The notes beneath the pieces were generated by a model. The model did no database searches, had not been told where the DNA came from, and worked only from the letters and a program-made list of their open reading frames with translations. The position numbers and the translations under genes are program-made. 64,000 nucleotides of DNA, from NCBI GenBank assembly GCA_963753545.1, contig CAVWCQ010000008.1, positions 682,001 through 746,000 of the forward strand, read 5' to 3'. Positions 53,208-61,293 of this stretch are shown one piece after another; within the stretch, counting starts at the first letter, position 1, and each line of letters begins with the position of its first letter. Source of the DNA: CAVWCQ01 sp963753545 (lineage in GTDB: Bacteria; Chloroflexota; Anaerolineae; Aggregatilineales; Aggregatilineaceae).

Positions 53208-55549
53208 TTCGACCCTTCCGAAAATGATCCGCCGAAGATGTGATCCACCGCTGATGACGTCCCCCCAAAAGCCGCCTCGGGCACGCGCATATTGATGCCC
53301 GTCTCGAACGGCTTAACACGTTTCGCCTCGGCGGGCGGGTTGAGCGGCAGGGCGATATAAAACGTGCTGCCCGGCATTTTTTGGGGATCGTATTTGGGAC
53401 TTTCCGCCCAGATGCGCCCGCCGTGCCCTTCGATCACTCCGCGCGCGATGGTCAGACCCAGGCCCGGTCCCGCGCCCATAAATTTCGTCGTGCCCGTTGA
53501 ATGCAGGCTCGGATCGTGCGCCCGGAAGAATTTCTTGAAGATCAGTTCGTGATTCTGCGGGTCAATGCCGACGCCTGTATCCTTGATCATGACGATCAGT
53601 TCGTCGCCCTGCATGCGGCCCGAAATATCGATGCGGCCCCCGTCCGGCGTGAACTTGATCGCGTTCAGCACCACATTGCGGAAGGCCTGGACCAGCCGCT
53701 GCATATCGGCCTGGATCGGCGGCAGACCACGCAGCCCACGCGCCGAAAGCATCAGCTTGCGGGCCTGGATGCTCTCCGTCAGCGGCTCGATGGCCATGCG
53801 CATCACGTTTTCGATGCTCGTATGGCTGAAACGCAGGTCCATCGCATCCACATCGAGCTGGCTCACATCGAGCATCGCGCCGATCAGGTTTTCCAGACGG
53901 TCAGCGGCCTTGCGCAGATTGGCGGTCATGCCCGTGATCTGGTCCTGGTCGAGCATCTGCTGTTCGTTCATGGCTTCCATGATATCGGTATAGCCGCGAA
54001 TCTGGGCGAGGGGGGTGCGCAGTTCGTGGCTGGCGATGGTGATAAAGTCGGTTTTGACGCCGTCCAGCCGCTCTAGCTGTTCGGTTGTGGCGGAGAGTTC
54101 CTTGTTCAGATCGGCCTGTTCCATCTCGCGGCGGCGCAGATCGGAGACGAGGCGCGCATTACGCAGGGCGACCGCCGCCTGATTGGCGATGGTCATCAGC
54201 AGTTCCAGATCGCGCTCGGTGAAGGGAGCGTCCGATGTTTTCGCGCCGGAACAGAGGATGCCGATCAATTGGCCCTGCACGACGACCGGGGCATAGGCGC
54301 TCATGCGCATCTGGCTGAAGAAGCGGCGCTCGTCGGGTGCGATCTCGCTGTACATCCGGCCAAAGTCGAGATCGTATTGCAGCAGCGGAGCGCGGCTGCG
54401 CAGCAGGCGGTAGCAGATCGGGCTGTCACACGATATACGCCCGGCGATATCGGGGATTTCGCCTATACCCGTCCGCACCGGGTCCAGGCGGAGGGCGTCA
54501 GGGCCGTCTGCGACGGGACCTTCTTCCGAGACCAGGATCAACCCGCCGCGTTTGACGCGCAGCAGTTGGCTGAGGGGGCGCATCGTGACTTCGGCCAGGG
54601 CGTCGAGTTCGACCACGCCCGTAATGTCTTCGCTGAACTGGCGCAGCAGTTGGGATACGGCTTCGGCGGGACTGCCAAAGACACGCTGGGCCATGAACTG
54701 GTTGATCGTTCGCAGGGGGACAAAGAGCAGCGCGCCCGCCAGCGCGATGAGGGCCAGGACCAGATAGGCGCTGTCGGATTTGGGGTCAAGCTGGTAGGCG
54801 ATCACCAGCACCACAAACAGCACCAGCCCGGTCAGCGAGGTCATGAGGCTGGTTGCCGCTGTCTGGCGCAGCAGGCGGCGAATATCGAAAACGCGGTAGG
54901 ACTTGACGCAGTAAACCGCGCCGACCAGCCCAACAAACTGAACCAACCAGCCGATTTCCGACAGGATAGGCGATCCGCTGGTTCCCAGCACGGCCCCCAT
55001 GATGACCATCGGGATCAGGATCGCCCAGAACAGGGCGCGGTTTGCCACTTCGGGCAGGTGCGCCTTGTAGAATGCGTAAAAAGCCGCCATGAGCAGCATT
55101 CCGGCAATGACCAGCCAGCCCGCGATCACGACGATGCCGGGCAGGACCAGCGGGCTGTAAATCTCGCCCAGCCAGCCTTCTTCGCCCACCTTCGGATCTT
55201 TCGTGACGGCGATCAAGGCCGCTGACGCCGCCCACCAGATGAGGGCCAACGCCGTCCAGAGGCGTGCCTGCCGGTTGTGGACATTGCGGAGCGTTTGCCC
55301 ACCAAAGAGGACGATCATCAGGTTGACGACGATCACGCTCAGGGCAGGCCGGGGCGACTCATCCGGCAGCAGATAGATACAGACACCCACTGCCGCTGCG
55401 ATCAAGGTCATCAAGAGCCAGTGCTGCTGCGTTCCCACACCCAGCCGTTCGCTTTTGCGCCCCATGAGCAGCCCGATCAAGAGGAGATAGGCCGCCGCCA
55501 GCGCGATGGGTAGTATGATGGATGAACCTGACACGAAACACCCCCGCAT
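53204..55549 (-). CDS. Membrane sensor histidine kinase with GAF domain
   Basis: About 780 residues. The N-terminal part has about eight membrane helices (residues ~5-290), resembling a 7TM-type sensor (HisKA_7TM-like). A GAF domain follows (about 330-460; PVVVQGQLIGILCSGAKTSDAPFTERDLELLMTIANQAAVALRNARL), then a short coiled coil, HisKA with ASHELRTPLAQIRGY (phospho-His, about 506) and HATPase with NVVLNAIKFTPDG, DTGVGIDP and GPGLGLTIARG. No receiver is fused and no regulator is adjacent. Start uncertain: ATG 55549, or GTG 55534 with GGGGGTG upstream; both give the same first helix. Confidence 0.93.
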   Translation of the reverse strand: MRGCFVSGSSIILPIALAAAYLLLIGLLMGRKSERLGVGTQQHWLLMTLIAAAVGVCIYLLPDESPRPALSVIVVNLMIVLFGGQTLRNVHNRQARLWTALALIWWAASAALIAVTKDPKVGEEGWLGEIYSPLVLPGIVVIAGWLVIAGMLLMAAFYAFYKAHLPEVANRALFWAILIPMVIMGAVLGTSGSPILSEIGWLVQFVGLVGAVYCVKSYRVFDIRRLLRQTAATSLMTSLTGLVLFVVLVIAYQLDPKSDSAYLVLALIALAGALLFVPLRTINQFMAQRVFGSPAEAVSQLLRQFSEDITGVVELDALAEVTMRPLSQLLRVKRGGLILVSEEGPVADGPDALRLDPVRTGIGEIPDIAGRISCDSPICYRLLRSRAPLLQYDLDFGRMYSEIAPDERRFFSQMRMSAYAPVVVQGQLIGILCSGAKTSDAPFTERDLELLMTIANQAAVALRNARLVSDLRRREMEQADLNKELSATTEQLERLDGVKTDFITIASHELRTPLAQIRGYTDIMEAMNEQQMLDQDQITGMTANLRKAADRLENLIGAMLDVSQLDVDAMDLRFSHTSIENVMRMAIEPLTESIQARKLMLSARGLRGLPPIQADMQRLVQAFRNVVLNAIKFTPDGGRIDISGRMQGDELIVMIKDTGVGIDPQNHELIFKKFFRAHDPSLHSTGTTKFMGAGPGLGLTIARGVIEGHGGRIWAESPKYDPQKMPGSTFYIALPLNPPAEAKRVKPFETGINMRVPEAAFGGTSSAVDHIFGGSFSEGSK

Positions 55550-55610
55550 GACAAAATCTATTTTGACGAGATTGTGCCCCCTATGATAACTCAATTCGTG
55601 AGCGGAGGCA

Positions 55611-56624
55611 TCAGCGCCAATTCATTTTTCGCAGGAATTTCACGCGCGGGACGGCGAGGGCTAGGACCAGCAGCGCCGCCCAGACCGCGATCAGTCGCCA
55701 GGGATGCCACGAGCGCGTTAGGGGTGGGGACCAGTGGGGATTTCCGTTGCTCTTTTCGTCATAAGTGAGGCGTTGTTGTTCACTTCCGTTGGCTCGCATC
55801 CGATAGATATCAAAGCCATAATTAGATATTGCTTCGTAAGCAATCCACTGTCCGTCCGGCGACCATTCAGGAAAAAGCTCATCGTTTGGATTGGTGGTAA
55901 GCCGCTGCTGTTGGCTGCCATCTGCTTTCATCCGGTAAATGTCTTCATCCCGTGATTGATCGTGCAATATGGCTACGAAGGCGATCCACCGTCCGTCCTG
56001 TGACCAGACAGGCCCAGTGTCGTCTCTCGCTGGGTTTTGAGTAAGATTTTGCTTCTCACTGCCATCGGCCCGCATCCGGTAGATTTCGGTGTCCTGCTCA
56101 ATATACCGATACGATTCATAAACGAGCCATTGTCCATCGGGGGACCATTTAGGTGGCCTATCTTCACCGTTTGGATCAACAGTGAGATTCTGCTGATCAC
56201 TCCCGTTAGGGCGCATCCGGTAAATTTCCCAGTTACCGTCTCGTCCTGATACAAAAGCGATCCACTGCCCATCCGGTGACCAAGCTGGAAAGCCGTCGTA
56301 TTTTGGACTGGTCGTGAGCTGCTGCTCGGTTCCGTCAGCCCGCCTCCGGAAAATATCCGCGCTCTCCTCGTTACCTCCTGATCGCTTCTCGAAGAGATAT
56401 CCATCCTGACCGGGCGACGATGAGGAAGAGTCCCAATCTGGATAAACTGTTATCTGCTGCACGTCACTGCCATCGGGTCTGATCTGATAGCTCTCTGTAT
56501 ATTTGAAAAACTGAATCCACGCGCTGGGCGGCGTCCGATCCCCCGGCACAAGCGCCAGCACAGCGGTAATGATCAGACCCAGCAGGCCGATCAGCCCGGC
56601 GATTAACCGCAGCAGCTTGAACAC
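55611..56624 (-). CDS. TolB-like WD40/PD40 beta-propeller membrane protein
   Basis: 337 residues, GTG start at 56624 after AAGGAAA. An N-terminal helix (LLRLIAGLIGLLGLIITAVLALV) anchors or exports it. Six TolB/PD40 repeats follow (AWSPDGQWIAFVSGRDGNWEIYRMRPNGSDQQNLT and close copies). The C-terminus ends in a second helix (PWRLIAVWAALLVLALAVP) and a basic tail, so the propeller is held outside between two anchors. Propellers of this type bind proteins; no partner is seen. It is an independent gene. Confidence 0.85.
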   Translation of the reverse strand: MFKLLRLIAGLIGLLGLIITAVLALVPGDRTPPSAWIQFFKYTESYQIRPDGSDVQQITVYPDWDSSSSSPGQDGYLFEKRSGGNEESADIFRRRADGTEQQLTTSPKYDGFPAWSPDGQWIAFVSGRDGNWEIYRMRPNGSDQQNLTVDPNGEDRPPKWSPDGQWLVYESYRYIEQDTEIYRMRADGSEKQNLTQNPARDDTGPVWSQDGRWIAFVAILHDQSRDEDIYRMKADGSQQQRLTTNPNDELFPEWSPDGQWIAYEAISNYGFDIYRMRANGSEQQRLTYDEKSNGNPHWSPPLTRSWHPWRLIAVWAALLVLALAVPRVKFLRKMNWR

Positions 56625-56744
56625 AACACATTTCCTTTTGGCAGAGAGGGTTTTCTTAAGTATAGAGGGAAGTGATCGGGCGCGCGTTCCGCTTGCTCTG
56701 CGCTTGCCCTATTGTGGGTCTGGTGAGATTTTGCGTCCCGGTTT

Positions 56745-56795
56745 TTGGGTTAGGGCGACCAAGGCAACCGAAGGTTGCACCGGGTCGCCCCTACA
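56745..56795. repeat. GGGCGACC...GGTCGCCC hairpin repeat
   Basis: TTAGGGCGACCAAGGCAACC...GGTTGCACCGGGTCGCCCCTAC, a member of the TAGGGGCG-type intergenic hairpin family. It follows the 56813 gene stop and may act as a terminator. Confidence 0.5.
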
Positions 56796-56812
56796 AAGCA
56801 GATGGTGTGTGG

Positions 56813-58342
56813 TTAGCTCTCCGGCACGGGCAGCGCGCCGACCTGGGTCAGCAGGCCGAACATATCATAGGTCAGCCATTCCTCGACCAGCTTGCCATCG
56901 ACCAGATAGATCACCGTATTGATGCGCAGCGTCACGGCATTTCCGGTGGGCGGTCCTGCGAATTGGCTGTCGGGGATGCTCCCGGTGTGCGTGCCGTGCA
57001 GCGTGATCATCGCTGCTACGCGATCTTCTTCGGCGGCAACCACATCGACGGACACCTGAAGATCGGGCATCAGCGCGTACAGCAGTTGGATACTGGACTT
57101 CAGGATCGGCAGATTCACGTCGTCGGCGTTGGTATGGGCGAGATAATCGCGCGCCACTAAGGCTTCGGCGGCGAGAAAATCAGCCTTACCCCACACATTC
57201 TCATAATAGCGCCGCACGACGTCTTTATTCTCCTGGCGTTCGGCCTCGGAACTCGACGCGGCTGGCAGCGGATCGGTGGCGGGGCGTCCGTTCAGGGTAT
57301 TGATCAGCACGGTGGTGAACTCCTCGGCGTCGATGGTGGTCGCCAAAAGGATTGGGCTGCCCGCCGGATCGGATACCGTGCGTCCGGATTCCTGGCCTTC
57401 GTCCTCGATGACGCGGATCGTTCGCTGTTCGGTTACGGCAAGCGCGGGATCGGCGGCGATCGCGGCGGCTAACGGGTCCCAGAAGTAATAATAACCAGAC
57501 CTCACGAAATCGCGGTTTTTGGAGAGCGCCTCAAACACGAAATCGGCGCTCGGCGTCTGGCGATCATGCTGCATCTGTTCGTAAAAATCCCAGGTGACAG
57601 GCACGGTATTGGTGATATCCAGCGCGACGAGCGTGATCGGCGCGCCCGACGACAGCACCAGACTCGCGGCGTGCGGATCAACATAAATATTCCACTCAGC
57701 GACGGTGTTTTCCACGAAGCCGAGCAGGTTGCCGGGCACATCCACCGCGCCGCCCATGATCGTGATCATCTCGATCTTGGCGATCAGATCGGGCTGCGCT
57801 TCCAAGAACTCCCCGACGTTGGTCAGCGGGCCGAGCGTGACGATCCGCACGGGTTCCGCCGCGTCTTCCAGGATGGACGCGATCAGATCAACGGCGCTGA
57901 TCTCCGGCAGGGGGGTCGGGTTGGCGGGCAGCGCGAGTCCCTGCATCGAGTCCATCGCGTCGCGCCAGTCTTGCGGGAAGGTATGATCTCCGACGAGCGG
58001 CGTTTGGCTTCCGCAGGCGACCGGAATTTCGGGATGCTCACCGAGGGCGAGCAGGTGCTGCGCGTTCGCCATGCCGGGCTTGCAGTGCGCTTCACCCGTT
58101 CCGGTGACGGTGACGGCTTTCACGTCGATATCGGGCCGCTGCAACAGGTAGAGGATCGCGATCCAGTCATCGAGTGCCATATCCGTATCGATGATGATGG
58201 GGTGCGGTGTATCCTGGGCGTTTACCTCACCCCGGCTCAGCAAAAGCGGCTGAGACTCCCCTCTCCAGTCAAGCTGGCGAGGGGAGAAAAAAACGAGCAG
58301 CAGGACGAGAATAAGTGCGGAGCAGAAACGCTTGTGGTACAT
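56813..58342 (-). CDS. Exported nucleoside hydrolase fused to a SnoaL-like domain, carrying an in-frame repeat element
   Basis: About 509 residues, ATG 58342 after GGGGGAT. A signal peptide (FCSALILVLLLVFF) is followed by ~21 residues encoded by a palindromic repeat (SPRQLDWRGESQPLLLSRGEV, 58222-58286), then NAQDTPHP and the hydrolase. The calcium site IIIDTDMALDD is the nucleoside hydrolase signature; VRIVTLGPLTNVGEFL, ITIMGGAVDVPGN, EWNIYVDPHAASLVLSS and the later FWDPLAAAIAADP fit the IUNH family. After about residue 385 a SnoaL-like fold begins (ENKDVVRRYYENVWGKADFLAAEALVARDYLAHT to MFGLLTQVGALP). The hydrolase should split the N-glycosidic bond of nucleosides outside the cell; the SnoaL part is unassigned. 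Confidence 0.85.
   Translation of the reverse strand: MYHKRFCSALILVLLLVFFSPRQLDWRGESQPLLLSRGEVNAQDTPHPIIIDTDMALDDWIAILYLLQRPDIDVKAVTVTGTGEAHCKPGMANAQHLLALGEHPEIPVACGSQTPLVGDHTFPQDWRDAMDSMQGLALPANPTPLPEISAVDLIASILEDAAEPVRIVTLGPLTNVGEFLEAQPDLIAKIEMITIMGGAVDVPGNLLGFVENTVAEWNIYVDPHAASLVLSSGAPITLVALDITNTVPVTWDFYEQMQHDRQTPSADFVFEALSKNRDFVRSGYYYFWDPLAAAIAADPALAVTEQRTIRVIEDEGQESGRTVSDPAGSPILLATTIDAEEFTTVLINTLNGRPATDPLPAASSSEAERQENKDVVRRYYENVWGKADFLAAEALVARDYLAHTNADDVNLPILKSSIQLLYALMPDLQVSVDVVAAEEDRVAAMITLHGTHTGSIPDSQFAGPPTGNAVTLRINTVIYLVDGKLVEEWLTYDMFGLLTQVGALPVPES
58222..58286. repeat. Palindromic element inside a coding region
   Basis: TTACCTCACCCCGGCTCAGC, GGCTGAG hairpin, then CTCCCCTCTCCAG...CTGGCGAGGGGAG hairpin. 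It is read in frame within the nucleoside hydrolase gene. The close intergenic copy is at 45131-45197. Confidence 0.85.
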
Positions 58343-58458
58343 GCTTTTATCCCCCGTGCCTAACAGCTTTAATTGGGGGCGATTATACAACAACAAGCTA
58401 TTTCGTTCTATGTGGGCAGCGGGCGCGCTGCACGCAGCCGCGCCCCTGCCCACATACT

Positions 58459-59480
58459 TCATTTTCCCTGCTGACCGCGCCAGCGATCCGCCGCCGCCCG
58501 CGACTCTGGCGTGCCGATGGCATCAAGGGCCGCCGCAGCCAGTGCTTGCAGGCTGTCGTCGTCGCTGTGCAGCGCATCGATCAGGCCCGGCACGGCGCGA
58601 GGATCACCGATCTTGCCCAGCGTCACTGCGGAGGTACGCGGCGCGAACCAGCCTGTCATCGTTAATCCTTCGAGCAGCCCCGGCACCGTTGCCGGAGTTG
58701 CGATCCGGCTCAGGGCGAGGATCGCTGCCCGCCGCCCCATGCGGTGATCCTCCTGCAAAGAGTTCGAGCAGGGGATCAACGGCGGCGGGACCAATTGCGG
58801 CTAACGCTTCGGCAGCGGCACGGCTGACGGCATCATCGTCGTCGCGCAGGGCGTCAATCAAAGCCGGAATCGCCCGTTCTTCGCGCAGTTGCCCGAAGTG
58901 CTGCGCCGCCAAACAACGCACGGGCGGGAAGAGGGGATGGCGCAGCGCCCCGGCTAACGTCTGGCGAGCACTCGCGCTGTCATTGGACGCCAACCGCTGC
59001 AACGCCGCCTGCCATGCTTCCGGGTCAAATCCCTTGAGCGCCTGCACCGCGCCCTGAATTTCGTTCGACGCGCCAGCGGGCATCCACAGCTTATCCTTGA
59101 GATACGCCGCCGTGATATCGGTGATACGCTGCATCAGCAAATCCCAGGGCTGCGCCTCTGTAAAATCAAACCCGTTCAGCGCCGCCAGCCGTGAATGAAG
59201 CTCGGCCCCGCGCACGCGCACCGGGATCACCGCTATTCCTGATCCAACCGCCGACGCCCATTCATAGGTGACATATTCCGACGCCCGCGACTCTGGCGAG
59301 GCCAGCACAACCAGTCCCGCCGCCTGCCGCAGCTTCTCCTCGATCCAGTCATACCATGCACTCACCTGTCTCGGGATCGGGATTGATCCACACGGCAAGC
59401 CCGCGCTCCTGTAATTTTTCAGCGATCTGGTAGGCCAGTTCGACATCATTGTGATGGTATGCAATAAAAATGTGAGCCAT
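58459..59480 (-). CDS. TIR domain protein with HEAT repeats, second copy (frameshifted twice)
   Basis: ATG 59480 starts AHIFIAYHHNDVELAYQIAEKLQERGLAVWINPDPETG, the TIR/SEFIR first strand and helix. One extra base near 59363 leads to the frame SAWYDWIEEKLRQAAGLVVLASPESRASEYVTYEWASAVGSG, in which SEYVTYEW carries the putative catalytic Glu, matching SEQIMYEW in the 36121 protein. HEAT repeats follow (AIPALIDALRDDDDAVSRAAAEALAAIG). An extra T near 58765 shifts to the last frame, LQEDHRMGRRAAILALSRI to TPESRAAADRWRGQQGK. About 340 residues, so shorter than its paralogue. Either sequence error or a decaying gene. Confidence 0.78.
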
Positions 59481-59612
59481 AGAACCATACCCTTATGTAG
59501 TGCCGCACGACGTAATCTTAGCACGAATTCTCCCGTCAGCGGAACGTCTGCGCTGCGGGAGACGTATGTTATAATGTGTTGTACGCGATCCATTTCAAGG
59601 AGGCGTTTCCCC

Positions 59613-61037
59613 ATGAGTAAACGGTACCTGTTTCCCCTTCTGGCTCTGATCCTGGCGCTTTCGCTGGCGGCACCCCATGCGCCCGCCCGCGCCCAGGATG
59701 GTTCCGAGCCAGTCTGCAACGGCCTGAGCGATGAAGACTGCCAGGTTATTCTCGACGCCCAGCAGCAGATGCAGGAAGTCCGGCTCTTTTCCGTGCCGTC
59801 CTGGTCTGTGAACCTCGATCTGACCGCCGACGGCGACCCGACTCACCTGTCTGCCAGCGGCGCGCTGACCGTGATCCCGCCCCAGAGTTTGGTTGCACTG
59901 CTGAGCGACCTGGGCATGGCTAACCAGCAGGAAATGATGCAAAACCTGCTCGATCAGATTGATTCCGCAGCGATCCAGCAGTGGCTGTCGGAAATCGTGC
60001 TGGATGCAACCCTGACCGATCTGTCCTACTCGTCTGGCAGCGACAGCGGCTCGTTCAGCGGCGAACTGATTGTCAAGGACTCCGGAGTTTATGTCCAGCT
60101 TCCCTCGCCAACCGGGGCGGTAACGTGGTTCGGGCAGGTGATCAAACCGGAAGACCTGGGCGATCTGGATGCCCAGTTAGACGAACTGCGCCAGCAGTTC
60201 AGCAATCCTGAAACGATGCCACAAATGCAGGGCATGATGGAACTGGGCATTGATACGGCCCAGTTTACCGATCTGGCGAACCGCTACATCACCACGACTC
60301 GCGGCGCGGATCACGATGGCATGAGCGTTTTCACGACCACCTTTGATCTGCCCGGCTTTTTAAATGATCCTGAAGTGGGCACGATGCTCGCGGATCTGAT
60401 GAACAGCCCGGCGATGGCCCAGATGAACGAGGGCAGTCAGACCCAGGTTACGGCGGCGCAGGTTCAGCTTCTGATGCAGGCTGTCAAGCTGATGATTGGT
60501 GAGAGCACCATCAGTTCCACGATGTGGATTAGCGATGCTGACGGGTATATCCATCATGTTGGCGTCGATCTCGCCCTCACCCTGAATCCGTCTGAAGTGA
60601 CGGGCGAAGCCAGCGGCCCGTTCGTTCTGTCCTTCCAGGCAGCCGTTGACCTGGACAACTTTAATGATGTTTCGCCCGACTCCGTGACTCCACCCGAAGA
60701 ATACTTCTCGCTGGATGAAACGAATGCCTATTATCCCGGCACGGCAGACATGATCGCCGCGCAGTTGGAACCCGGCCAGACGTTCAGCGGCACGTTCGAG
60801 GGAACGGAATCCGACGATATCTACAGCGTCGACCTCGATGCGGGCAGCACGATTGAGATTGAAGTCACACCGTCCGGCAGCGCATCGGTCCAGGTGATCG
60901 GCCCCGACGGGTTTGAAGTGCTCTGGGCACACGGCGATGGCCCGTCCGCCTTCACTGCCGAACAGGGAGGGCAGCACCTGATTGTGCTCAAAAACCTGTT
61001 TGGTGGCGACTATGAACTGACCGTCCGGCCTCAATAA
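59613..61037 (+). CDS. Secreted protein of the three-member family with PPC-like C-terminus
   Basis: About 474 residues, ATG 59613 after AAGGAGG; signal peptide LFPLLALILALSLAAPHAPARAQD. The core (about 25-370) is homologous to 35036-36046: EPVCNGLSDEDCQVILDAQQQM, then DGYIHHVGVDLALTLN. A PPC-like beta-domain was added at the C-terminus (GQTFSGTFEGTESDDIYSVDLDAGSTIEIEV, GDYELTVRPQ), as in the 7787-9575 protein. Extracytoplasmic; may bind a hydrophobic ligand (family inference) and be held by its PPC domain. Terminator at 61063. Confidence 0.76.
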   Translation: MSKRYLFPLLALILALSLAAPHAPARAQDGSEPVCNGLSDEDCQVILDAQQQMQEVRLFSVPSWSVNLDLTADGDPTHLSASGALTVIPPQSLVALLSDLGMANQQEMMQNLLDQIDSAAIQQWLSEIVLDATLTDLSYSSGSDSGSFSGELIVKDSGVYVQLPSPTGAVTWFGQVIKPEDLGDLDAQLDELRQQFSNPETMPQMQGMMELGIDTAQFTDLANRYITTTRGADHDGMSVFTTTFDLPGFLNDPEVGTMLADLMNSPAMAQMNEGSQTQVTAAQVQLLMQAVKLMIGESTISSTMWISDADGYIHHVGVDLALTLNPSEVTGEASGPFVLSFQAAVDLDNFNDVSPDSVTPPEEYFSLDETNAYYPGTADMIAAQLEPGQTFSGTFEGTESDDIYSVDLDAGSTIEIEVTPSGSASVQVIGPDGFEVLWAHGDGPSAFTAEQGGQHLIVLKNLFGGDYELTVRPQ

Positions 61038-61062
61038 CCGCCGGAGAACAACTTATCAGTGC

Positions 61063-61104
61063 AGCGGACTCCTGAAGTAATCCATCAGGGGTCCGCTTTG
61101 TTTG
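61063..61104 (+). terminator. Terminator after the 59613 gene
   Basis: AGCGGACTCCTGA, loop, TCAGGGGTCCGCT, then TTGTTTG. One G-T wobble in a 13-pair stem. Confidence 0.8.
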
Positions 61105-61203
61105 TGAATAATTTATCGCGAAAGCGCCGTAAAACGTCCAGCTTTAGCGGTGAGGATAGAAGGCGTGCCTTTTGTAATCGGAAAGAAAGATGAGGTAGGA
61201 TAG

Positions 61204-61262
61204 GAAGGGTCTGCTTGCGTCCAGCGCACCCTACCGCCTGGACGTACCTCAGCAAGACACAA
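61204..61262. other. Imperfect hairpin at the left of the TnpB gene
   Basis: CTTGCGTCCAG and CTGGACG...GCAAG pair around a CGCACCCTACCGC loop. Such a structure just before a tnpB gene could be the left end of an IS200/IS605-type element. No matching right end has been proven. Confidence 0.4.
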
Positions 61263-61293
61263 GTTTCGGTGGGGGGTGCTGTTGGGAGGGCTG

